Source: an uncultured Porphyromonadaceae bacterium
GTDB lineage: Bacteria; Bacteroidota; Bacteroidia; Bacteroidales; Muribaculaceae
Assembly: GCA_900550025.1 (NCBI GenBank)
Contig: URQP01000048.1
Span: forward strand, 1-18,189
Reading direction: 5' to 3'
Length of the DNA: 18,189 bases
Shown: one piece after another, positions 1 through 5,686 of the stretch
Position numbering within the stretch: the stretch's first letter is position 1
How the letters are laid out: every line of letters starts with the position of its first letter
Position numbers and translations under genes: made by a program
The notes under the pieces: model-generated
Told to the model about the DNA's origin: nothing
The model's input: only the letters and a program-made list of their open reading frames with translations
The model's database searches: none

Positions 1-30
1 CTCCTGCCACTAATACAGAACACAGATAAC

Positions 31-66
31 AAAAATGGCTGCACTGTTACAGGTGCGGCCATTTTT
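31..66 (-). terminator. Intrinsic terminator after the flavodoxin-DUF2023 pair
   Basis: A long hairpin has outer arms AAAAATGGC (31-39) and GCCATTTTT (58-66). A T-G wobble follows, then GCAC/GTGC pairs, around a small TG-rich loop. It lies 20 bases past the DUF2023 stop codon. Read on the minus strand it ends in TTTTT followed by GTTATC, which fits a rho-independent terminator. The A/T arms are symmetric, so it could also stop transcription arriving from the left. No gene is visible in bases 1-30. Confidence 0.85.
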
Positions 67-85
67 GCTATTGAAACCTTTCCGG

Positions 86-454
86 TCATTGCAGTTGCGT
101 GGTACGCCGCTTACGGACACAAAACCGCTCGCACTGCAAACAAATATCGTAGCCGAGCATCGCGCCAAGTATGAAATCCTCCTCAGGCGACAACTGGCTC
201 AGCGGACGCACGACAAGCATACGTATCGCCTCTATGCATTCAGGCTTTCCGAAATAAATATTTACAGTGCGCTCTCCAGCGGCCTGCCTCATGAAACAGA
301 TATTCTGACTCCGCAACCGGTCAAGCGCCATATCTTCGTAGTCTTTGTTGAGCGTACACAGCACCATATTGCGCACCCCTTTCTTATATTCATAGATATA
401 ATTGAGGAACACTTTCATTTCGCCCGGAAGCAAATTGCCAGAAATATCCATCAT
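86..454 (-). CDS. DUF2023 family protein, flavodoxin partner gene
   Basis: This small soluble protein (122 residues from the chosen start) matches what I know of the DUF2023 family, whose function is unknown. Recognisable parts are the N-terminal KVFLNYIYEYKKG stretch (residues 14-26), a central NIYFG-x3-CIEAIR segment (65-78) and the conserved SQLSPEEDFILGAMLGYD block (86-103), followed by QCER. No signal peptide or membrane segment is present. The frame is open back to 499, but that start would overlap the flavodoxin gene. I chose the ATG at 454, 8 bases after the flavodoxin stop; the ATG at 418 (MKVF...) is a plausible alternative because many family members begin there. It is the last gene before the terminator at 31-66. 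From memory, DUF2023 commonly sits beside flavodoxin in Bacteroidales, so a redox role is inferred from context only. Confidence 0.85.
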   Translation of the reverse strand: MMDISGNLLPGEMKVFLNYIYEYKKGVRNMVLCTLNKDYEDMALDRLRSQNICFMRQAAGERTVNIYFGKPECIEAIRMLVVRPLSQLSPEEDFILGAMLGYDICLQCERFCVRKRRTTQLQ

Positions 455-462
455 ATCGACTT

Positions 463-972
463 TTATTCCAGCCCCTCGGTTTTCAACTGCTCTACCCAAG
501 CCTCGATACGTCCGTCGGTCTTGTAGTCCTCATTTACTTCATCGAGAGCAAGCCCAACGAATTTGCCGTCGACAACCGAAGCAGAGTCGTCATAACTATA
601 GTCCCCCGCATCCACCGCACCGATGAATTTACATCCGGTAGAAGCAAGGCCGGCGTGTATCGCACCGATTGCGTCGCAGAAAGTGTCGCTGAACGAAGAA
701 GAGTCGCCGCATCCGAACAATGCCACTAATTTCCCCGACAAGTCCGCGGTTTTCAAATTGTCGAGAAACCCATACCAATCGTCCTGCAAATCGCCGGCAC
801 CCCACGTAGAACTGCCAAGCAACAAGACATCATATTTAGCGACTTCTTCAACCGAAGCGGAAGCAACATCGTGCACATCCGCAGCCTCCACTCCAAGTTT
901 TGCGGCGATACGTTCCGCCACACTTTCAGTGACTCCGCTCGACGAGCCATAGAATATCCCGATTGTTTTCAT
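463..972 (-). CDS. fldA: Long-chain flavodoxin
   Basis: A cytosolic FMN-binding electron carrier that can replace ferredoxin, typically under iron limitation. The 169-residue protein starts with a beta strand (KTIGIFYG) and a phosphate-binding loop SSSGVT (residues 10-15). The flavin-stacking Trp is W57 in GSSTWGAGDLQDDW. The second flavin loop is FGCGDSSSFSDTFCDA (86-101). The insertion that defines long-chain flavodoxins lies around 114-148 (CKFIGAVDAGDYSYDD, then DGKFVGLALDEVNE). The position normally occupied by the flavin-stacking Tyr in this loop (Tyr94 of Anabaena flavodoxin) is Phe94 here, which may shift the FMN potential. The gene is followed 8 bases later by DUF2023 and preceded by a 120-base leader region with strong inverted and direct repeats. 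Confidence 0.95.
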   Translation of the reverse strand: MKTIGIFYGSSSGVTESVAERIAAKLGVEAADVHDVASASVEEVAKYDVLLLGSSTWGAGDLQDDWYGFLDNLKTADLSGKLVALFGCGDSSSFSDTFCDAIGAIHAGLASTGCKFIGAVDAGDYSYDDSASVVDGKFVGLALDEVNEDYKTDGRIEAWVEQLKTEGLE

Positions 973-975
973 ACC

Positions 976-1029
976 AGTGTTGTTTATTTGTTATTAACCT
1001 ACCGCAAATTTCGCGGAATAAACAACACT
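976..1029 (-). promoter_or_regulatory. Structured flavodoxin leader: 13-bp inverted repeat covering the start region
   Basis: Perfect arms AGTGTTGTTTATT (976-988) and AATAAACAACACT (1017-1029) enclose 28 bases, which contain a second small hairpin CCGC/GCGG (1002-1005 with 1013-1016). In the mRNA the downstream arm ends only 3 bases before the flavodoxin ATG. The A-rich stretch that Bacteroidota ribosomes prefer would therefore be paired. There is no T-tract, so it is not a terminator for the phosphatase gene. It could be a translational switch in RNA or a protein-binding site in DNA. Function is inferred; the pairing is seen directly. Confidence 0.55.
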
Positions 1030-1033
1030 CATC

Positions 1034-1076
1034 AATACCTACAAAAATGTAATTTCACATGCGCAAATACCTACAA
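1034..1076. repeat. Pair of 11-bp direct repeats upstream of flavodoxin
   Basis: AATACCTACAA occurs at 1034-1044 and again at 1066-1076, exactly 32 bp apart, about three helical turns. A weak promoter-like string (TACATTTTTG on the minus strand) lies between the copies. The arrangement suits a regulator binding two sites on one DNA face, but no known operator is recognised. Confidence 0.45.
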
Positions 1077-1092
1077 TCAGGTAGTTTCCAAA

Positions 1093-2373
1093 TCATTCCT
1101 CAAGTATCTTTTCGTAATACGCCTTAACGTCCGGCCAACGGTAGTAAGGATAATTATCGGTCTCTACCGGTATTTTCGCCTCGTGCTCGTTAAGGATGAA
1201 TTTCACCAACACATCGTCGGCCGTACCGCCTTTCTTGTTGAAAAACACAATCTGGAGATTTGCGCACATAGGCGATATCTTGAAATCCGTCCAATAACAG
1301 TAAAGCGAGTCGGGCTCGTCGATGGCCACCGCGCAATCGTTGATGCGCATCAGAGCCGTCAGCGGCACGATATTGCTGTCATGGGCAAACCGTAAAGTCG
1401 CAGCCATTTCCGGATTGGCTATGGCGGAATCGGCACGCACGATTATGTCGCGCAGCAAAGGCTTGTAACTGTTCATCACCTTGCCGCCGCTCGGCAACGA
1501 ATTGGCATTGCCATAATAGAACTGCATATTGAAACACTGCCACAAATCGAACAGCTCGTCCTTTGTGAACAAGTCGTAGAGCGAAATCTCCGTCTCCATA
1601 TTCTGCAAATCGCTGGCAACCCAATAAAACTCCCACATCAGCTCATCCGCATCGACATATTTCGCTACATATTCCTGATCGTTGAACAATGCGGCCGCAA
1701 ACCTTGCGGAATTAGTATGCGCCTTGCGGAATTTATTATATTCAACTCTCCACGGCCCTTTGCTGCCGGTATACTCGTTGGATTCCTCGGAGCGTCCGGT
1801 CAGATAAGGCATATACTTCTGGGAAGACTCATACGATATTTTCAATGCAGGGCTAAGCTCCTTCAGCCGGTCGCCGAACGCCACCATGCTCATCGCGCAG
1901 CGCATAATCATCGACGAGCGGGCAGAAACGGTCTTGCCATCGGAAAACACCTCCGGGAAAGCTCCGTACATACGCTCCGCCACTCCACGGTGCTGGCGTA
2001 CGCCCAGCGGAGACAAATCCTGCGACCTGCCTTCCGCCTCTTTGTAAATCTCGCGGAGACGCGCCAAGGCATCCTTGCCTTTCTTCGACAGCTTGCCCTT
2101 ACTGTCGGCCGCAGCCAACTTGTCAATCGGGTCAGTATATTCATTCTCACCTATAAGATAGCGGGAGCCATGCCGCCCGAAATGACTTATGTAGAAAGGT
2201 TTGTAGCCTTTCGGCGGAGCAGTGTACTCCAGTTTTTCAGGAGCATGATAAGCGTAATACACCCCTGCCGTTTTCCTGATGTCGGCAAACATCTCTTCCC
2301 TTGTAGTCTGTGACATTACCGGCAGCGCGACCGCCGCCAAAACGAATCCTAAGGTAATTTTCTTCAGTTTCAT
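1093..2373 (-). CDS. Secreted histidine acid phosphatase (clade 2, phytase-like)
   Basis: A periplasmic or exported phosphomonoesterase of the branch-2 histidine phosphatase superfamily. Residues 1-22 form a signal peptide (KLKK, then a hydrophobic core ending PVMSQ). The catalytic signature RHGSR is at residues 67-71, with His68 as the expected phospho-acceptor. ARSSMIMRCAMSM supplies the conserved downstream Arg of the family. HDSN at 331-334 provides the proton donor Asp332, like the HD motif of E. coli AppA and unlike the HAE motif of MINPP phytases. The 426-residue length is normal. The substrate (phytate, sugar phosphates or others) cannot be read from the sequence. It is transcribed alone from a TATCTTTG promoter (2397-2404), divergent from the lipoprotein gene at 2502, and is separated from flavodoxin by 120 bases. 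Confidence 0.88.
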   Translation of the reverse strand: MKLKKITLGFVLAAVALPVMSQTTREEMFADIRKTAGVYYAYHAPEKLEYTAPPKGYKPFYISHFGRHGSRYLIGENEYTDPIDKLAAADSKGKLSKKGKDALARLREIYKEAEGRSQDLSPLGVRQHRGVAERMYGAFPEVFSDGKTVSARSSMIMRCAMSMVAFGDRLKELSPALKISYESSQKYMPYLTGRSEESNEYTGSKGPWRVEYNKFRKAHTNSARFAAALFNDQEYVAKYVDADELMWEFYWVASDLQNMETEISLYDLFTKDELFDLWQCFNMQFYYGNANSLPSGGKVMNSYKPLLRDIIVRADSAIANPEMAATLRFAHDSNIVPLTALMRINDCAVAIDEPDSLYCYWTDFKISPMCANLQIVFFNKKGGTADDVLVKFILNEHEAKIPVETDNYPYYRWPDVKAYYEKILEE

Positions 2374-2396
2374 AGTTGAATCAATTTGTCCAATTG

Positions 2397-2404
2397 CAAA
2401 GATA
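2397..2404 (-). promoter_or_regulatory. Bacteroidota -7 promoter element for the phosphatase gene
   Basis: TATCTTTG on the minus strand matches the Bacteroides consensus TAnnTTTG exactly, 24 bases upstream of the phosphatase ATG. The -33 region (TTTC about 20 bases further up) is only a partial match to TTTG. Confidence 0.6.
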
Positions 2405-2477
2405 CAGCAAATCGGGGGCTATGAAATCAACTAATAAAAACTTTTGCCCGAAAGACAGCTTTTTTATCCGAACATTT

Positions 2478-2485
2478 TATTTTTG
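2478..2485 (+). promoter_or_regulatory. Possible -7 promoter element for the I9-like lipoprotein
   Basis: TATTTTTG matches TAnnTTTG and ends 16 bases before the ATG at 2502. No convincing TTTG is found at the expected -33 distance, so this is a weaker call. Confidence 0.4.
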
Positions 2486-2501
2486 CAAAAACAACCAATC
2501 A

Positions 2502-2825
2502 ATGAAAAATTTCATAACAACCCTGACCATCATATTGCTACTTGCAATATCCGGCTGCAAAAGCGGAAAAACCGCAACAGCAAACGAGAACAGCACAAGG
2601 AGCATTCTCATCATATTTTACGACAGCTCTTTCCCTGCAGATTTCCTCGCAAACTCAATCAGAAATTACGGTTCGGACATAATCTACAGCTACGACACAC
2701 TGAAAGGATTTGCCGTTACCGTGCCGGAAGGAAAGACCGAAAAGGAGGCAATTTCATATTTCAGCAACCTGAAAGGAATCCTGTCCGTCCAGCCGGACAG
2801 AAAGATGATTCTGCACGACCGGTAG
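2502..2825 (+). CDS. Small lipoprotein resembling a free-standing subtilisin propeptide (inhibitor I9-like)
   Basis: A 107-residue protein with a lipoprotein signal peptide: MKNF, a hydrophobic core, and lipobox LAISGC with Cys19 as the lipid anchor. After a short polar linker the rest (about 33-103) has the order of elements I associate with the inhibitor I9/S8 propeptide fold: a first strand (SILIIFYD), a helix (ADFLANSIRNYG), a strand (DIIYSYDTLKGFAVTVP), a helix (EKEAISYFSNL) and a final strand LSVQPDRKM that recalls the 'V..VEPD' propeptide end. No protease domain follows: the frame stops at 2825 and no S8 gene lies in the window. The open frame extends back to 2376, but only the 2502 start gives a proper signal peptide and follows the promoter-like TATTTTTG. 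The I9 assignment is by pattern memory; an unrelated alpha/beta lipoprotein is possible. Confidence 0.6.
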   Translation: MKNFITTLTIILLLAISGCKSGKTATANENSTRSILIIFYDSSFPADFLANSIRNYGSDIIYSYDTLKGFAVTVPEGKTEKEAISYFSNLKGILSVQPDRKMILHDR

Positions 2826-2959
2826 TCAACACATCAGCCAGCGGAGCGCATTTATGCGGCGTATGCCATCATAGTCAGCATCATGTCTTCGTCCAAAGTC
2901 AATATATATTCAATGCCGAGCTAACACGCGGTTTCAGCCGTGGAATACCGGGATATGAA

Positions 2960-3054
2960 CATCGGTTGATGGGATGTAATGAGCCGTTATTTACGGCGAT
3001 TCAGCCACGTGGGGGCTGTTGATGCGTAACACCGATGCCTTAGCGGTGGGTTAC
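2960..3054. repeat. REP-like palindromic element, copy A
   Basis: Three adjacent hairpins occur in 72 bases: GCCGT/ACGGC (2983-2987 with 2993-2997), CAGCC/GGCTG (3002-3006 with 3014-3018), and GTAA-CACCG/CGGTG-gg-TTAC (3026-3034 with 3044-3054). An alternative long-range pair is CATCGGT (2960-2966) with ACCGATG (3031-3037). The GTAACACCG...TTAC hairpin recurs in the element at 8445-8557, which suggests a dispersed repeat family. Confidence 0.5.
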
Positions 3055-3177
3055 GACATAAAAAAGGTATCAATCTCTTATTTCCGAGAGGAAGCACTCT
3101 TTCTATAAAAACAGAGTAAGAGCCTAAGAATAAATGCTTTACAATTAGATTCTGAATTTTAGCAGACACTAAAAATC

Positions 3178-3237
3178 TCGGAATGAAATCCTAAAACACT
3201 GGGAGAATCGTAAGTTTTCGGAATAGAATCCTAAAAC
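3178..3237. repeat. Two 20-bp near-identical direct repeats with a 40-bp period
   Basis: TCGGAATGAAATCCTAAAAC (3178-3197) and TCGGAATAGAATCCTAAAAC (3218-3237) differ at two positions and are separated by 20 unrelated bases. The second copy forms a weak hairpin, AGTTTT-c-GGA/TCC-t-AAAACT (3213-3238), followed on the plus strand by TTTAATTTTTTT, which runs into the uvrC stop codon. It may end plus-strand transcription from the lipoprotein side; its function is not known. Confidence 0.55.
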
Positions 3238-3239
3238 TT

Positions 3240-5066
3240 TTAATTTTTTTCTTCGGCCGGCACGGTTGATTCCGTTGCCAAGGCAGCGGCAAGGATGCGG
3301 GCTTTTGCCGGCCCGATGAGTGCGGCTATTTCGTCCTCCGAAGCCTCACGGATACGTTTAAGGCTATGGAAATGCCGCAAGAGCTCCGTCCGTGTCTTCT
3401 CCCCTATCCCCTTAATGGAGTCGAGAGCCGAAACGGTCTGCCCCTTGCTCCGACGGTTACGGTGATGAGTGATTCCGAAACGGTGGGCTTCGTCGCGCAA
3501 ACGCTGTATCACTTTCAACGATTCGGAATTCTTGTCGATATACAGCGGCACGCTGTCGCCCGGAAAATAGATTTCCTCCAGCCTTTTTGCTATTCCGACA
3601 AGCGCGACCTTTCCGCGTATGCCGAGCCGGTCGAAAGCCTCGACGGCGGAGCTTAGCTGCCCTTTTCCCCCATCGACCACCACAAGCTGCGGCAACGGCT
3701 GTCCCTCTTCGACAAGGCGGCTGTAACGCCGTGTCAGCACCTCTATCATCGAAGCGAAGTCGTTCGGCCCTTCCACCGTCTTTATGTTGAAATGCCGGTA
3801 ATCGCGTTTCGACGGCTTGGCATTCTTGAACACCACACACGATGCCACCGGATTCGTTCCCTGTATATTTGAATTATCAAAACACTCGATATGCCGCGGC
3901 AGCTCGTTGAGCCGGAAATCCTTTTGCATCTGAGTAAGCACACGCATCGTGCGTTGCTCCGGATTGAGTTTTTCGGCGTTTTTTAACTTGTCGAGCTTGT
4001 ATTGTTTCGCATTCTTCTGCGAGATGTCGAGCAATTTTCGTTTCTCACCGCGTTGAGGAACGGTGAAAACACACTTATCAGTCTCATAATCAGGAACAAA
4101 CGGCACAATTATCTCTTTCGTCTGATTTTTAAATTTAGACTTGGCTTCAGCTATCGCAAGCGACAGAATCTCTTCCGGAGTCTCGTCAAGCCTCATTTTA
4201 TACTCGAAAGTGACACATTGCACCACCGAGCCGTTGCGGACATACATATAATTGACATACGCGCACCCCTCACCCGGTTCGTAAGAAAACACATCGACAT
4301 TGTTTATGAGGTTGCTAACAACGACAGACTTTGCTTTGTAGCGTTCGATAAGCAGATACTTTTCCTTCAGCTCCTGCGCAGCCTCGAAATTAAGTCCGGC
4401 GGCGAGCCGCGACATCTCCTCTTTCAGATAGTCGGATATCATTTGCGTGTCGCCATTCAGTATGTGTTTCACCTGTGCGATATATCCGCCATATTCTTCA
4501 GGAGAGATTTCACCCGTGCAACAACCCTTACAATTATGGATATGGTATTCGAGACACACTTTAGCGTTCCCCTTCTCCAGCGAAGTCTCGGTTATAGGGA
4601 TGCGGCAAGTGCGCAACGGATAGAGTTCCTTCAGCATTGCGAGCATAGTCCGCGCAATCGTCACATTGGCATACGGCCCGAAATATTTACCGCCTTTTGC
4701 CGTTACATTGCGCGTAAGGAATACCCGCGGATACAGCTCGTTGGTGACGCATATCCACGGGTATGATTTATCGTCTTTCAGCAATATGTTGTAGCGGGGC
4801 TTGTATTCCTTTATCAAGGTGTTCTCAAGATGCAGCGCATCCTCCTCGCTCCCCACCACAATATACCGCAAATCACGGATGTTGCTTACAAGCACCCGGG
4901 TCTTTACAGAATCGTGCTCACGGTTGAAATACGACGAAACCCGCCGTTTCAGCCGTTTCGCCTTGCCCACATAGATTACCGTGCCGTTTTTGTCGTAATA
5001 GATGTAGCATCCCGGCAAATCAGGCAACAGGCTCACTTTTTCTTTCAAGTCATCAATATAGGACAT
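3240..5066 (-). CDS. uvrC: UvrABC excinuclease subunit C
   Basis: Makes both incisions in nucleotide excision repair after UvrA/UvrB damage recognition. The 608-residue protein is full length. The N-terminal GIY-YIG nuclease (about 14-95) has GCYIYY/IYVGKAK with Tyr32, Arg42 and Glu81 as catalytic candidates. Cys154, Cys171, Cys179 and Cys182 or Cys183 align with the four-cysteine cluster of E. coli UvrC that binds an Fe-S cluster. A UVR helix pair for UvrB binding lies near 205-240. The C-terminal RNase H-like nuclease has Asp397 (CFDNSN), Asp465 (VVVDGGKGQ) and His528 (DEAHRFGITHHR). A helix-hairpin-helix tail (about 545-595, SIKGIGEKT and IGPAKARIL) ends the protein. It is the last gene of the ybeY-mnmG-apt-uvrC run, 38 bases after apt. 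I see no classical terminator right after it on this strand. Confidence 0.98.
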   Translation of the reverse strand: MSYIDDLKEKVSLLPDLPGCYIYYDKNGTVIYVGKAKRLKRRVSSYFNREHDSVKTRVLVSNIRDLRYIVVGSEEDALHLENTLIKEYKPRYNILLKDDKSYPWICVTNELYPRVFLTRNVTAKGGKYFGPYANVTIARTMLAMLKELYPLRTCRIPITETSLEKGNAKVCLEYHIHNCKGCCTGEISPEEYGGYIAQVKHILNGDTQMISDYLKEEMSRLAAGLNFEAAQELKEKYLLIERYKAKSVVVSNLINNVDVFSYEPGEGCAYVNYMYVRNGSVVQCVTFEYKMRLDETPEEILSLAIAEAKSKFKNQTKEIIVPFVPDYETDKCVFTVPQRGEKRKLLDISQKNAKQYKLDKLKNAEKLNPEQRTMRVLTQMQKDFRLNELPRHIECFDNSNIQGTNPVASCVVFKNAKPSKRDYRHFNIKTVEGPNDFASMIEVLTRRYSRLVEEGQPLPQLVVVDGGKGQLSSAVEAFDRLGIRGKVALVGIAKRLEEIYFPGDSVPLYIDKNSESLKVIQRLRDEAHRFGITHHRNRRSKGQTVSALDSIKGIGEKTRTELLRHFHSLKRIREASEDEIAALIGPAKARILAAALATESTVPAEEKN

Positions 5067-5104
5067 CGGCGGCTATGATTCCTAAAGAATAGAAATTTTC
5101 AGTA

Positions 5105-5629
5105 TTAATATTTCAGAAGCGTGTCCACTTCCACATCATTGTCGAATGCTTTTCTTCCATTGAGCGCAGAAAGCTCGACAATGAAACTTACATAGATTTT
5201 CTTCGGGTTCATACTCTTCACAAGCTCATAGGCAGCAGCCATCGTGCCGCCGGTCGCGAGCAAGTCGTCGTGGATTACAACAATATCGTCTTCCGTGATT
5301 GCGTCACGATGGATTTCGATAGTGTCAGTGCCGTACTCCTTAGCATAACTCTTGCTTATCGTGTCGGCCGGCAACTTTCCGGGCTTGCGGACTGGAACGA
5401 ATCCCGCGCCTAATTCGTGGGCAAGTATTGAGCCAGTAATGAATCCGCGCGCCTCAACACCTACCACCTTGGTAATACCCTTGCCCTCATAGCGGCTTTT
5501 CAATTCCGCACTTATGGCACGCAGCGCATCGCTATCCTTAAGTGCCGTGGTCAAGTCGTAAAAAAGAATGCCTTTAATTGGATAATCCGGAATTTCACGG
5601 ATTGTTTTCTTCACATCTTCAAGTTTCAT
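5105..5629 (-). CDS. apt: Adenine phosphoribosyltransferase
   Basis: A cytosolic purine-salvage enzyme that joins adenine and PRPP to give AMP and diphosphate. The 174-residue length is typical. The type I phosphoribosyltransferase PRPP loop VVIHDDLLATGGT is at 117-129. The VGVEARGF segment (57-63) and the flexible-loop region RKPGKLPADTISKSYAKEYG (81-100) are also typical of Apt. The start at 5629 follows an A-rich stretch with no strong Shine-Dalgarno sequence. Apt lies 57 bases after mnmG, and that gap carries the parS-like palindrome; uvrC follows 38 bases later. Confidence 0.98.
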   Translation of the reverse strand: MKLEDVKKTIREIPDYPIKGILFYDLTTALKDSDALRAISAELKSRYEGKGITKVVGVEARGFITGSILAHELGAGFVPVRKPGKLPADTISKSYAKEYGTDTIEIHRDAITEDDIVVIHDDLLATGGTMAAAYELVKSMNPKKIYVSFIVELSALNGRKAFDNDVEVDTLLKY

Positions 5630-5662
5630 ATCTATCTGTATTTGTTTATATTCCGTTATATT

Positions 5663-5678
5663 TGTTCCACGTGGAACG
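5663..5678. promoter_or_regulatory. parS: parS-like centromere site for ParB
   Basis: TGTTCCACGTGGAACG contains a perfect 14-bp palindrome GTTCCACGTGGAAC (5664-5677). It matches the known chromosomal parS pattern TGTTnCACGTGnAACA at every position but the last. It lies between mnmG (gidA) and apt; mnmG is a gene often found near replication origins and par genes. ParB nucleation and chromosome segregation are the expected role; parA and parB are not in the window. Confidence 0.8.
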
Positions 5679-5686
5679 TTTCATCG

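Larger units (their letters stand above)
2826..3239. other. Non-coding stretch rich in hairpins
   Basis: No credible gene lies in these 414 bases; the short open frames here lack family resemblance and start context. The stretch holds a multi-hairpin element (2960-3054), a possible stem CTCTTA/TAAGAG (3075-3080 with 3117-3122, competing with ACTCT/AGAGT inside it), and two 20-base near-repeats just past the uvrC stop (3178-3237). Confidence 0.6.

Noticed and set aside
976..1029. Inverted repeat as the terminator of the phosphatase gene
   Set aside because: No T-tract follows on the minus strand and the arm runs to within 3 bases of the flavodoxin start.
3004..3011. Second parS-like CACGTG core
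   Set aside because: The flanks (CAGC and GGGG) do not match the GTTnC/GnAAC arms of parS; it is the loop region of a hairpin.
2987..3169. 60-codon minus frame ending in TAPTWLNRRK
   Set aside because: It is a reading of the palindromic element A and its flank; hairpin content explains it better than coding.
3178..3237. CRISPR-like repeat-spacer layout (20 bp repeat, 20 bp gap)
   Set aside because: Only two copies, repeats and gap too short, and no cas genes nearby.
4002..4766. Plus-strand open frame of 254 codons
   Set aside because: Antisense to uvrC, which is full length with all catalytic residues.
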